NCBI GenBank assembly: GCA_016191525.1
Contig: JACPOK010000033.1
Coordinates: forward strand, 310,001-374,000
Reading direction: 5' to 3'
Length of the DNA: 64,000 bases
Source: Burkholderiales bacterium
GTDB taxonomy: Bacteria; Pseudomonadota; Gammaproteobacteria; Burkholderiales; Burkholderiaceae_C
Made by a program: the position numbers and the translations under genes. Positions 16,656 through 29,906 of the stretch are shown in pieces. A model generated the notes under the pieces. The model saw nothing but the letters and a program-made list of their open reading frames with translations, was not told where the DNA came from and ran no database searches. How positions within the stretch are numbered: position 1 is the first letter of the stretch; every line of letters begins with the position of its first letter.

Positions 16656-17891
16656 ATGCAAACCCTACTTTCCGCCTTGGCCGGGATCGCCATCGCCGCG
16701 GCCGCGGCGCCGGCCTCAGGCCAGCGCTTCCGCGCGGATGGCCCCGATGCGGACGCCTACGGCCGCCGCCAGGGCTATCCGGCGTGCACAGCCCTCACTT
16801 ACCTGAACGAGCAGCGGTGCCGGGTGGGGGCCCTCAGCGGCTTCGACACGCTGTTTGCCTCGCGTGTGGTCCAGGCACCCGCCATGCCCAGTGCACTGGC
16901 TCGCGCCGCCGCGGAGCCCGTCGTCAACTACCAGCACAACGGCCGTACCGCCAGCCTGGACGACTACCTCGACCGGCGCCCGGTTTCCGGCTTCCTCATC
17001 GCGCGCGACGACACGATCCTGGTTGAACGCTACCAGTACGCGCGCACCGACAAGCACCGGATGGCGTCGTTTTCGATGTCCAAGACCCTCACGGGCCTGC
17101 TGGTCGGCATCGCCCTTGGTGAAGGCGCGATCGCGTCCCTGGACGACTTGGCGCAGGTGTATGCCGCGGGGCTGCAGGGCACCGAATACGGGCGTACGCC
17201 CATCCGGGCGCTGCTTCAGATGACCTCGGGCGTGAGCTTCGACGAAGGCAACTCCGGCTTGCAGAGCGACGTGTACCGCCTTGCCGTGACCGCGCTTGGC
17301 CCGCCGGGTGGCGAGGCCGCCGTCAAGCTGTTCAACTCGCGCTACGCCGCGCCGGGCGAGAAGTTCGCGTACTCTTCGGCCGATGCGCTGGTGCTTGGCC
17401 TGGTACTGGCGGGTGCAGTGAAACGGCCCCTGGCCGAGTATGCAAGTGACAAGCTCTGGAAACCGCTGGGCGCGGAGGCCGACGCCAGCTGGGCCGTCGA
17501 CAGCAAGGGGAAAGAGATCACCTACGCGTACTTCAACGCGGTACTGCGGGATTGGGCGCGGCTAGGTTTGATGCTCGCGCATGACGGCGCCTGGAACGGC
17601 ACCCAGGTGGTGCCGCGCCAGTGGGTGCTGGACTCGACCATCGTGCAGCGCGCATCGCCCTTCTGGTCCAGCCTGGCGCCCGGTGCGCACACTGCCGGCT
17701 ACGGCTACCAGGTCTGGCTGAACCCCACAAAGAGGCGCACGTTCCAGCTGCGCGGCCTGCGGGGGCAGTTCGTCCTGGTCGATCCCGCCTCCAGGCTGGT
17801 GCTTGTGCAGACGGCCGTGCGGCACAGCAACGACGGCGAGGCGGACGCCGAATTGATGAACATGTGGCGCTCGCTCATTGGCGAGCAATGA
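16656..17891 (+). CDS. Beta-lactamase-family serine hydrolase, exported
   Basis: 411-residue serine hydrolase of the class C beta-lactamase / 6-aminohexanoate-dimer hydrolase superfamily. It has a signal sequence (LLSALAGIAIAAAAAPASG), the S-x-x-K nucleophile motif SMSK in MASFSMSKTLTGLLVG near residue 143, and a Y-S-S triad element in KFAYSSADALVLG. A C-terminal GLRGQFVLVDPASRLVLVQTAVR replaces the KTG-like strand. It is probably an esterase or amidase in the periplasm; the natural substrate is unknown. It lies alone on the plus strand between pssA and ilvC and breaks the usual ilv-pssA-leu order, so it looks like an insertion into a conserved locus. A shared terminator separates it from ilvC. 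Confidence 0.85.
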   Translation: MQTLLSALAGIAIAAAAAPASGQRFRADGPDADAYGRRQGYPACTALTYLNEQRCRVGALSGFDTLFASRVVQAPAMPSALARAAAEPVVNYQHNGRTASLDDYLDRRPVSGFLIARDDTILVERYQYARTDKHRMASFSMSKTLTGLLVGIALGEGAIASLDDLAQVYAAGLQGTEYGRTPIRALLQMTSGVSFDEGNSGLQSDVYRLAVTALGPPGGEAAVKLFNSRYAAPGEKFAYSSADALVLGLVLAGAVKRPLAEYASDKLWKPLGAEADASWAVDSKGKEITYAYFNAVLRDWARLGLMLAHDGAWNGTQVVPRQWVLDSTIVQRASPFWSSLAPGAHTAGYGYQVWLNPTKRRTFQLRGLRGQFVLVDPASRLVLVQTAVRHSNDGEADAELMNMWRSLIGEQ

Positions 17892-17918
17892 AAAAAGCCG
17901 CCCGCAGGCGGCTTTTTT
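17891..17918. terminator. Bidirectional terminator between serine hydrolase and ilvC
   Basis: Perfect 12-base arms AAAAAAGCCGCC (17891-17902) and GGCGGCTTTTTT (17907-17918) with a CGCA loop. Runs of six A and six T make it usable from both sides. Confidence 0.9.
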
Positions 17919-17935
17919 CCACGGGCCTGCCGGCT

Positions 17936-21420
<3,485 letters not shown>

Positions 21421-21713
21421 GATCAACCTTTGTGAATTTCTCTGACGAAAAACCTAGGGTGCCCCTTCGCAGACTCTTGTGGAGCTGTGTCGGGACTTAG
21501 AACCCAAAACCATGGGCGGGCCTATCGCACCGCCGGATCAGGGCTCGTTTGCCTTTTGACTTGCAAGCCGCATTATCGCACTGCAGCACGCAGACTTGCC
21601 TGAAACCCGTCGCCGCGATGCGATAATTTCCGGTTGCCAGCGCCTTTGCGGCCCGCAAACGCGCCCAGAACGAGACAAAACACAGCATCAAGCCGGCACC
21701 CCGGCCCCGACTC
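21421..21713. other. Intergenic region between divergent ilvB and sigma factor genes
   Basis: 293 bases without a convincing gene. It contains the 9-base inverted pair ATTATCGCA (21572-21580) and TGCGATAAT (21619-21627), which gives a GATAAT -10-like box pointing at each flanking gene. A TTGCCT at 21596-21601 lies 20 bases before the plus-strand box, a long spacing. I looked for a branched-chain leader peptide in front of ilvB and found none rich in Ile, Val or Leu. Confidence 0.5.
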
Positions 21714-22280
21714 TTGGCAACCGAACGAGAACTCTCCGACTTCCTCAAAAGCGTCGAAAGGCGGGCTTTCAAGCGCTCGGTCTACCACGTCCGCGATCAG
21801 GAAGCCGCGCTGGACATCGTGCAGGACAGCATGATGAAGCTGGCCGAGCACTACGGGGACAAGCCGCCCAACGAGCTGCCGATGCTGTTCCAGCGCATCC
21901 TGTCCAACTGCACGCTGGACTGGTTCCGCCGCCAGAAGACCCGAAACGCCCTGTTTTCCAACATGAGCGACTTCGAATCCGCGTCCGACGACGGGGATTT
22001 CGATTTGCTGGAAACTTATGCCTCCGCCGACAGCTCCCAGCAGGTGGAGAGTGCCGAAGACTCGACCCGGCGGGCGCAGATCTTGCGTCAGATCGAGGCC
22101 GAGATCGAGGAATTACCGGGCCGTCAACGCGAAGCCTTCCTGATGCGTTACTGGGAGGAGATGGACGTTGCCGAAACGGCGGCGGCCATGGGATGTTCGG
22201 AAGGCAGTGTCAAAACTCACTGTTCCCGGGCAGTCCAGGCCCTCAGCAAGGCACTGAAGGCGAAGGGATTACAACTATGA
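21714..22280 (+). CDS. ECF-like RNA polymerase sigma factor
   Basis: 188-residue sigma-70 family protein with region 2 (AFKRSVYHVRDQEAALDIVQD, FQRILSNCTLDWFRRQK) and region 4 (IEELPGRQREAFLMRYWEE, MDVAETAAAMGCSEGSVKTH helix-turn-helix at about residues 145-165). The TTG start at 21714 gives the conserved N-terminus of this Burkholderiales family; no good ATG is near. It overlaps the following DUF3619 gene by four bases (ATGA). The next gene encodes a single-span membrane protein in the position usual for an anti-sigma factor, so the pair may be a sigma/anti-sigma module, although DUF3619 has no proven anti-sigma role. Confidence 0.9.
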   Translation: MATERELSDFLKSVERRAFKRSVYHVRDQEAALDIVQDSMMKLAEHYGDKPPNELPMLFQRILSNCTLDWFRRQKTRNALFSNMSDFESASDDGDFDLLETYASADSSQQVESAEDSTRRAQILRQIEAEIEELPGRQREAFLMRYWEEMDVAETAAAMGCSEGSVKTHCSRAVQALSKALKAKGLQL

Positions 22281-22705
22281 ACACGACGCACCAACCTGAA
22301 GCCCCCAGCAGCCAAGACCAGCTTGGCCGCCGGATCGCCGCGCGGCTGTCCGCCGGCACGGCCGAGTTGCCCTACACCGTCACCGAGCGGCTGCGGGCCG
22401 CCCGCGTCCAGGCCATGGCCCGGCGCAAGCCGGCCGGCCTGCGCACCGCCTCAGCCGTCACGGCATCGGGCGGTGCCGCTTCGCTGACTTTCGGTGACGA
22501 CAATGTCAGCTGGTGGAACCGCATTGCTTCGGCCCTGCCCCTGATCGTGCTGGCCGCCGGGCTGGTCACCATCCACGTGGTGCAGAACGAACGCCGCGCC
22601 AGTGAAGTCGCCGAGGTCGATGCCGCGCTGCTGACCGACGCCCTCCCGCCTTCGGCCTACGCCGACCCCGGCTTTGTGCAGTTCCTGAAGTCCGGCGGGG
22701 AATAA
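22277..22705 (+). CDS. DUF3619 membrane protein, possible anti-sigma partner
   Basis: 142-residue DUF3619 protein. The N-terminal half is cytoplasmic and basic (RLRAARVQAMARRKP), one membrane span follows near residues 82-100 (IASALPLIVLAAGLVTIHVV), and the short C-terminal part ends PPSAYADPGFVQFLKSGGE. Function is unknown. It is translationally coupled to the sigma factor gene (ATGA overlap), and its layout of a sigma-proximal cytoplasmic part plus one span resembles anti-sigma factors, which is an inference only. Confidence 0.85.
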   Translation: MNTTHQPEAPSSQDQLGRRIAARLSAGTAELPYTVTERLRAARVQAMARRKPAGLRTASAVTASGGAASLTFGDDNVSWWNRIASALPLIVLAAGLVTIHVVQNERRASEVAEVDAALLTDALPPSAYADPGFVQFLKSGGE

Positions 22706-22718
22706 CACAGCCATCCCG

Positions 22719-23402
22719 ATGCGCCCCGCCTCCCGCGCGCCCGTACGAAAGCTTCGCCTGCTCACGACGGGCGCAGCTGTTTTGGGAGCGGCTGTTTTCT
22801 CTTTCGCGGTGATGGCCCAGGCACCTGCCCCCACATCGCCCGCAAAAACCGCTTCCGCGAGCAGCCGCGCCGCATCGGCCGCCGCCAAGGCGGAGACCAA
22901 GCCCCTGTGGTCGGAGCTCACGGCGGCCCAGCGGCAGTCGCTGGCGCCGCTGGCCGCCACCTGGCCCACCATCAGCGAGGCGCAAAAGCGCAAGTGGCTG
23001 GTGATTTCCAAGAGCTATCCCGGCCTGCCGCCGGCCGAACAGGCCAAGATGCATAGCGGCATGACCGAGTGGGTGGGCCTGAGCCCGCAGCAGCGCACCC
23101 AGGCCCGGCTGAATTTCGCCGAAACCAAGCAGCTGGCGCCTGACGACAAGAAGGCCAAGTGGGAGGCCTACAAGGCCCTGCCGCCCGAACAGAAGCAGAA
23201 GCTCGCCGCCGGGGCTGCCTCCGCGCCCAAACCCCCGCCCACTGCCGCGGCCATCAAGCCCGTGCCGCCGCAAAAGCTGGCCAACGTGCCCAAACCCGGC
23301 GAAAACAAGATCCCGCGCATCGCCGCGGCACCGCAGCAGCCCGAGCACGGCGGCACCACGCCCCCGCCGGCGCCCGTCACCCCCGCGCCGCCCAGCAATT
23401 GA
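22719..23402 (+). CDS. DUF3106 exported protein
   Basis: 227-residue protein with a signal sequence (LLTTGAAVLGAAVFSFAVMAQ) and a DUF3106 core of short helical repeats rich in W, P and Q: PLWSELTAAQRQSLAPLAAT, ISEAQKRKWLVISKSYPGL, EWVGLSPQQRTQARLNF and KWEAYKALPPEQKQKL. The tail is Pro/Ala-rich and probably disordered. Its function is not known; the protein is likely periplasmic. It begins 13 bases after the DUF3619 gene and runs directly into the RDD gene, so sigma factor, DUF3619, DUF3106 and RDD appear to be one operon. Confidence 0.85.
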   Translation: MRPASRAPVRKLRLLTTGAAVLGAAVFSFAVMAQAPAPTSPAKTASASSRAASAAAKAETKPLWSELTAAQRQSLAPLAATWPTISEAQKRKWLVISKSYPGLPPAEQAKMHSGMTEWVGLSPQQRTQARLNFAETKQLAPDDKKAKWEAYKALPPEQKQKLAAGAASAPKPPPTAAAIKPVPPQKLANVPKPGENKIPRIAAAPQQPEHGGTTPPPAPVTPAPPSN

Positions 23403-23419
23403 ACGAGCCTGACGCGTTG

Positions 23420-23899
23420 ATGGCGCCGGGCCTGTGGCGCCGGATGGCCTGCATGACCTACGAAAGCATGCTGCTGTTCGGCATCGCCTTCGGCGCGGCG
23501 CTGCTGTTCAGCATTGCCGGCCAGATGCGCAGCGGCATCGACGACCGCCGGCCGCTTTTGATTGCCTTCCTGGCGGTGGTGTTCGGCATCTATTTCGCCT
23601 GGTGCTGGACCCGCGGCCAGACACTGGCCATGCGAACCTGGAACATCCGCATCGTCGACCGCTCCGGCCGGCCGCTGACACAGGCGCGCGCGATTTTCCG
23701 GTACGCCTGCGCATGGCTGTGGGTGCTGCCGCCGCTGGCCTTCATGGCCTCGGTGAAACTCCCGGCGGGCGGCATCGCGGCCGGCGTGGGCTGCTGGGTC
23801 GCGGCCTGGGCGCTGTCCAGCAATTTTCATCCGCAGCGCCAGTTCCTGCACGACGTGCTGGCCGGCACACGCCTGGTCGCCGCGCCGACGCGGGCCTGA
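23420..23899 (+). CDS. RDD family membrane protein
   Basis: 159-residue RDD-domain membrane protein. The opening GLWRRMACMTYESMLLFGIA and LAMRTWNIRIVDRSGRPLT carry the conserved Arg and Asp positions that name the family. Three or four hydrophobic spans are visible (LLFGIAFGAALLFSIAG, LLIAFLAVVFGIYFAW, AWLWVLPPLAFMASV, IAAGVGCWVAAWALS). The end FLHDVLAGTRLVAAP is typical. Transport or stress roles have been proposed for the family, without a firm function. A TTG at 23399 overlapping the previous stop could be the start instead, adding 7 residues. Confidence 0.85.
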   Translation: MAPGLWRRMACMTYESMLLFGIAFGAALLFSIAGQMRSGIDDRRPLLIAFLAVVFGIYFAWCWTRGQTLAMRTWNIRIVDRSGRPLTQARAIFRYACAWLWVLPPLAFMASVKLPAGGIAAGVGCWVAAWALSSNFHPQRQFLHDVLAGTRLVAAPTRA

Positions 23900-23919
23900 A
23901 ATCCGTCACGCCGCTGCGC

Positions 23920-23925
23920 GACAAT
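23920..23925 (+). promoter_or_regulatory. dgkA: Candidate -10 (GACAAT) of dgkA
   Basis: GACAAT ends 6 bases before the dgkA ATG, a spacing compatible only with a leaderless or nearly leaderless transcript. Confidence 0.35.
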
Positions 23926-23931
23926 CAACGC

Positions 23932-24336
23932 ATGCCGTCGCCTCCCGAAGCCTTTTCCGAAACCAACCCCCACAAGCTGCGCACCGGCCTGACCCGCGTG
24001 TGGCACGCCGCCGGCTTTTCGCTCGCGGGCCTGCGCGCGGGCTGGGGCCATGCCGCTTTCCGCCAGGAGGCCATCGCGGCGATCGTGCTGTTGCCGGTGG
24101 CGGCGTGGCTCGCACGCAGCTGGGTCGAGGGCACGCTGCTGGCGGGCTCGGTCGTGCTGGTCATGATCGTGGAGCTGCTAAACACCGGGATCGAAGCGGC
24201 CATTGACCGCATCGGCCCCGAGTGGCATTCGCTCTCCAAGCGCGCCAAGGACATGGGCAGCGCCGCGGTGCTGCTCAGCCTGCTGTTGTGCGGCGGCATC
24301 TGGGCCGCCGCCCTCATCCACCGGTTTGCCGCATGA
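23932..24336 (+). CDS. dgkA: Diacylglycerol kinase, prokaryotic membrane type
   Basis: 134-residue small integral membrane kinase that phosphorylates diacylglycerol to phosphatidic acid and recycles lipid left over from membrane-derived glycan synthesis. Family signatures are the Glu-containing catalytic segment ELLNTGIEAAIDRIG and LSKRAKDMGSAAVLLSLLL, with three membrane spans (AIAAIVLLPVAAWLA, LLAGSVVLVMIVELL, AAVLLSLLLCGGIWAAAL). It overlaps the LOG-family gene by four bases (ATGA), suggesting coupled translation. Confidence 0.93.
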   Translation: MPSPPEAFSETNPHKLRTGLTRVWHAAGFSLAGLRAGWGHAAFRQEAIAAIVLLPVAAWLARSWVEGTLLAGSVVLVMIVELLNTGIEAAIDRIGPEWHSLSKRAKDMGSAAVLLSLLLCGGIWAAALIHRFAA

Positions 24337-24920
24337 AGCCGGCGTTTTCGATCTGCGTTTATTGCGGCTCACGCCCCGGCGCGGCGCCGGACTTCGCCGA
24401 AGTGGCGGCGCAAGCCGGCCGCTGGATCGGCGAGCGAGGCGGCCAGCTGGTCTACGGCGGGGGCAACAACGGCCTGATGGGCGTCGTTGCCGACGCCACC
24501 CTGGCCGCGGGCGGCCGCGTCGTCGGCGTGATCCCGAAGGCGCTGGTCGACAAGGAGTGGGCCAAGCTGGATTGCACCGAGCTGCACGTGGTGGACACCA
24601 TGCACCAGCGCAAGCACATGATGGCCGAGCGGGCCGATGCCTTTGTCGCCCTGCCCGGCGGCATCGGCACCTTCGAGGAATTGTTTGAGGTGTGGACCTG
24701 GCGCCAGCTGGGCTACCACGACAAACCGGTGGGCCTGCTCAATGCGGGCGGCTACTACGAGCCGCTGCTGGCCTTCCTGCGGGCCGGCGTGCAGCACGGC
24801 TTCATGAGCGACTGGCAGATGGACCTGGTGCGCGTGGGCGCCGAGGTGGCACCGCTGCTTGATGCGCTGGTGCAGTCGGTGGCGCTGAGCGCCGGCCGCA
24901 CCGATTTTTCGGAAATCTAG
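24333..24920 (+). CDS. LOG family protein (TIGR00730), likely cytokinin-type nucleotide phosphoribohydrolase
   Basis: 195-residue LOG (lonely guy) family protein. The signature PGGIGTFEELFEVWTWRQLG is present near residue 108, with the N-terminal YCGSRPG and LVYGGGNNGLMG. Members release the base from AMP or from N6-prenylated AMP. In bacteria without cytokinin production the role is probably nucleotide turnover. It is coupled to dgkA and convergent with the PII gene, with four bases between the stops. Confidence 0.92.
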   Translation: MKPAFSICVYCGSRPGAAPDFAEVAAQAGRWIGERGGQLVYGGGNNGLMGVVADATLAAGGRVVGVIPKALVDKEWAKLDCTELHVVDTMHQRKHMMAERADAFVALPGGIGTFEELFEVWTWRQLGYHDKPVGLLNAGGYYEPLLAFLRAGVQHGFMSDWQMDLVRVGAEVAPLLDALVQSVALSAGRTDFSEI

Positions 24921-24924
24921 GCGT

Positions 24925-26946
<2,022 letters not shown>

Positions 26947-26948
<2 letters not shown>

Positions 26949-28242
26949 GGCACCAGTGAAAAACAACTCCAATGATTATGTCACCCGGGTATTGACCTGC
27001 GTGGCGGAAGTGCCGGCCGCCGCCTGGAATGCATTGCTGGCGCAGCAGCTTTCGCCCGGCCCCTTCATGCGCCATGAGTACCTGGCGGCGATGGAGCAGA
27101 GCAAAAGCGCCGTGCCCGCGACCGGCTGGACGCCCCGCTTCGTCACGCTGTGGCGCGGCGACGACCTCCATGCGGCCTGCGCCCTCTACCTCAAGGCCCA
27201 TTCGTATGGCGAGTACGTCTTCGACTGGGCCTGGGCCAATGCGTACGAGCAGCACCAGCTGGCCTACTACCCCAAGGCACTGGTGGCGGTGCCCTTCACG
27301 CCGGTGCCCGGCACGCGGCTGCTGGCGCGCGACACGGCGGCACGCGCGGCGCTGGTGCGGGCCCTGCTGGCCTGGTGCGGCAAGGAAAAGCTCTCGTCCC
27401 TTCACCTGCTGTTCGGCGCCGATGAGGATGTGGCCGCGTGCGCCGACGCCGGCCTGATGCTGCGCCACACCGTGCAGTTCCATTGGAAGAATGTGGCCCC
27501 CACGCTCGGCACTGCCGTGCCGTCGCTGCCCCCCGAGGGGGCGCGTCCCGCCTTGGGGCGGCCCGGCGGCGGAACGGGCTGGGCCAGCTTCGACGACTTC
27601 CTGGCCAGCCTGTCCCAGGAAAAGCGCAAGAAGATCCGCCAGGAGCGGCGCAAGGTCGCGGATGCCGGAATCAGCTTCCGTTGGTCCGAGGGGCCGGACA
27701 TCTCCGCCGCCGATTGGGATTTCTTCTACCGCTGCTACGAACGCACCTACCTCGAGCACGGCAACGCGCCCTACCTCACGCGCAGCTTCTTCCGGAGCAT
27801 GGCCAAAGACATGCCGGAGAACTGGCTGCTCTTCGTCGCAGAGCGCGCCGGCAGGCCTGTTGCTACAAGTTTGATAGCTGTCCACGCAGGTTCCGCGCGC
27901 TCTGCAGGCCGATTCCCCTCTGAAATGACGGTGGAAAAGGTTGCCTACGGCCGCTACTGGGGCGCGCTGGAGCGGGTGGACTGCCTGCACTTCGAGGCCT
28001 GCTACTACCAGCCGCTGCAGTGGTGCATCGAGCACGGCTATGCCCGCTTCGAAGGCGGCGCACAAGGCGAGCACAAGATGGCGCGCGCGCTGATGCCGGT
28101 GCGCACCACCAGCGCCCACTGGCTGGCCCACCCGGCGTTCGCGGATGCGGTGGAGCGCTTTCTGGAGCGCGAGGGCCAGGGCATCGCCAGCTACATGGAA
28201 CACCTGGACGAGCGCAGCCCGTTCCGCCAAGGCAAACCCTGA
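26947..28242 (+). CDS. DUF482 GNAT-fold protein with two repeat-derived in-frame insertions
   Basis: 431-residue member of the DUF482 family (GNAT fold, sometimes labelled peptidoglycan biosynthesis/recognition); reaction unknown. Conserved landmarks are PGPFMRHEYLAAMEQS, the HWKN and FDDFLASLSQEKRKKIRQER segments, YGRYWGALERVDCLHFEACY and FEGGAQGEHKMARALMPV. Relatives I recall are about 380 residues. The excess falls in two places: residues ~183-210, a Pro/Gly-rich stretch between HWKN and WASFDDF encoded by a GC-rich hairpin repeat (27511-27575), and residues ~306-327, encoded by repeat copy C. Reading frame is kept through both. Start ATG 26947 overlaps the divergent nadE start. The stop region overlaps a possible ATG of the next gene (TGATG), a lipid acyltransferase. 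Confidence 0.85.
27511..27575 (+). repeat. GC-rich hairpin insertion inside the DUF482 gene
   Basis: Contains CCCCCGAGGGGG (27530-27541) and then GCCTTGGGGCGGC. It translates as a Pro/Gly-rich stretch (PSLPPEGARPALGRPGGG) that interrupts a conserved part of the family between HWKN and WASFDDF. I recall closely similar GC hairpins as dispersed repeats in Comamonadaceae genomes; only this copy is clear in the window. Confidence 0.5.
27862..27927 (+). repeat. Copy C of the ~66 bp dispersed repeat, read as protein in the DUF482 gene
   Basis: Starts GCTACAAGTTTGATAGC and runs through CCACGCA, GCGCGCTCTGCAGGCC and CTCTGAAATG. It matches copy A at 32 of 40 core positions and is read in the same frame: LIAVHA...RSAG here, LIAAHA...RSAG in the DUF934 protein. 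66 bases is exactly 22 codons, so insertion keeps the frame. Confidence 0.75.
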
Positions 28243-28265
28243 TGCCCGCGCCGCCGCACTGGCGG

Positions 28266-28271
28266 GACAAT
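28266..28271 (+). promoter_or_regulatory. Candidate -10 (GACAAT) of the WS/DGAT gene
   Basis: GACAAT ends 6 bases before ATG 28278, suggesting a leaderless start and supporting that codon over ATG 28242. Confidence 0.35.
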
Positions 28272-28277
28272 CCGGCG

Positions 28278-29795
28278 ATGAAATCCCTCAGCGGCCTGGA
28301 CGCGACCTTCCTCTACCTTGAAACCCCCGAGACGCCCATGCACGTGGGCTCGCTCAACCTCTACGAAGTGCCCAAGGGCTTCAAGGGAAGCTTCCACAAG
28401 GCCGTGCAGCAACACATCGGCCGCCGCATGCACCTGGCGCCCATCTTCAGCCGGCGCCTGGCCTTCATGCCGTTCGACCTGGGCCACCCGATCTGGGTCG
28501 AGGCCGACGAGGTGGACATCGATTTCCATATCCGCAAGGTCGCGGGCAAGGCCCTCACGGTGAAGCAGGTGGAAGCGATGGCGGCCAAGCTGCACGGCCA
28601 GCTGATCGACCGCGAACACCCGCTGTGGGAGTTCTATGTGTTTGAGGGCATCAAGCCGCCCGCCGGCATGGTGCTGGAGGGCAAGCTGGTCGGCTTCTAT
28701 TCCAAGATCCACCATGCCGCGCTGGACGGCAAGGGAGGCACCGTGCTGGCCAACGCCATGCTCGACCTGACGCCCACGCCGCGCGAAGTGGCTCCTGCCG
28801 ACCCCGCGCGCAAGGGCCGCACGGCCAGTGACCTGAAGATCGGCGAGATGATCGGCGCGGTGTTTTCCAACTCCATCGCCCAGTACGCCAAGCTGGCGCG
28901 CTCGCTGCCGGCCGCGGCCACCTCGCTGGGCAGCGCGGTGGCGCGCAACTCCATCAAGGGCGGCGGCAAGGGCATCACCAGCATGCGGCCCAGGTCGCCC
29001 ATCGGCCTGGCGCCCAAGACCGTGTTCAATGTGGGCATCACCCGCGACCGCGTGTTCGCCACCGCGCGCGTGCCTTTCGCCGAGTGCCGGGCCATGGCCA
29101 AGACGGCGGGCGGCACATTCAACGACATGGTGCTCTGGATCTGCTCCACCGCGCTGCGCAATTTCCTCACCGAGCACGCCACGCTGCCCAAGAAGCCGCT
29201 GATCGCGGCCATGCCGGTGAGCCTGCGCGAGGAAAGCAACAAGGAGCTGAACAACCAGGCTTCCATCACGGTGGTGGACCTGGGCACGCACCTGGCGCAC
29301 CCGCTCAAGCGCATGAACGCCATCCTCGCCTCCACCGCCAAGGTCAAGGAAGCGCTGGTCAACCTGAAGTCGGTGCTGCCCACCGATTACCCGTCGCTGC
29401 TGGCGCCGTGGGTGATGGGCGGCGCGGCCAAGGCCCTGTTCAAGACCTACGGCAAGAGCGGCGCCGCGGAGAAGCTGCCCACCATCGCCAACCTGGCCAT
29501 CAGCAATGTGCCGGGCCCGCAGGTGCCGCTGTACCTGGCCGGCGCGCGCATGCTGACCTTCCATCCGCTGTCCATCGTGATGCACGGCCTGGCGCTGAAC
29601 ATCACCATCCAGACCTACGCCGGCAACGTCGATTTCGGCGTCATCGCCGACAAGAAGGCCGTGCCCCGCGTGCAGGACCTGGCCGATGCGCTGGAAGCGG
29701 CGTTCGAGGAAGCGAAAACGGTTTTCGTGGCCGAGGCGCCGGCGGCTCCAGCAAAAAAAGCAGCACGCAAGGCGAAGGTAAAAGCTCAGCGATAA
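28278..29795 (+). CDS. Wax ester synthase / diacylglycerol acyltransferase
   Basis: 505-residue WS/DGAT enzyme that esterifies acyl-CoA to fatty alcohols or diacylglycerol, making storage wax esters or triacylglycerol. The active-site motif HHxxxDG is present as KIHHAALDGKGG near residue 145. Other family blocks are MKSLSGLDATFLYLETPETP at the start, PLWEFYVFEG, GGTFNDMVLWICSTALR, MPVSLREES and the NVPGPQVPLYLAG block near residue 410. The C-terminus is Lys/Ala-rich (APAKKAARKAKVKAQR). ATG 28278 matches the family start; ATG 28242, overlapping the previous stop, would add 12 residues. The upstream DUF482 gene and downstream esterase suggest a lipid-related cluster. Confidence 0.92.
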   Translation: MKSLSGLDATFLYLETPETPMHVGSLNLYEVPKGFKGSFHKAVQQHIGRRMHLAPIFSRRLAFMPFDLGHPIWVEADEVDIDFHIRKVAGKALTVKQVEAMAAKLHGQLIDREHPLWEFYVFEGIKPPAGMVLEGKLVGFYSKIHHAALDGKGGTVLANAMLDLTPTPREVAPADPARKGRTASDLKIGEMIGAVFSNSIAQYAKLARSLPAAATSLGSAVARNSIKGGGKGITSMRPRSPIGLAPKTVFNVGITRDRVFATARVPFAECRAMAKTAGGTFNDMVLWICSTALRNFLTEHATLPKKPLIAAMPVSLREESNKELNNQASITVVDLGTHLAHPLKRMNAILASTAKVKEALVNLKSVLPTDYPSLLAPWVMGGAAKALFKTYGKSGAAEKLPTIANLAISNVPGPQVPLYLAGARMLTFHPLSIVMHGLALNITIQTYAGNVDFGVIADKKAVPRVQDLADALEAAFEEAKTVFVAEAPAAPAKKAARKAKVKAQR

Positions 29796-29906
29796 CCCTG
29801 AGGGGTTGCAGGGTCAGCTCTCTAAACGCAGGCCGCCGCGGCGGCGTTCGCATGCAACCTGCTACCGTCACCGGCATCAGAACAAAAGCAGGAATGCGGC
29901 AGCCCC

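Noticed and set aside
21454-21513. 19-codon ORF upstream of ilvB as a branched-chain leader peptide
   Set aside because: It encodes only one Leu and two Val, with no Ile, and no terminator follows it.
28242-28277. ATG 28242 as start of the WS/DGAT gene
   Set aside because: It overlaps the previous stop in a coupling arrangement, but the family begins at MKSLSGLDA (28278), which has a -10-like box just upstream. Kept only as an alternative.
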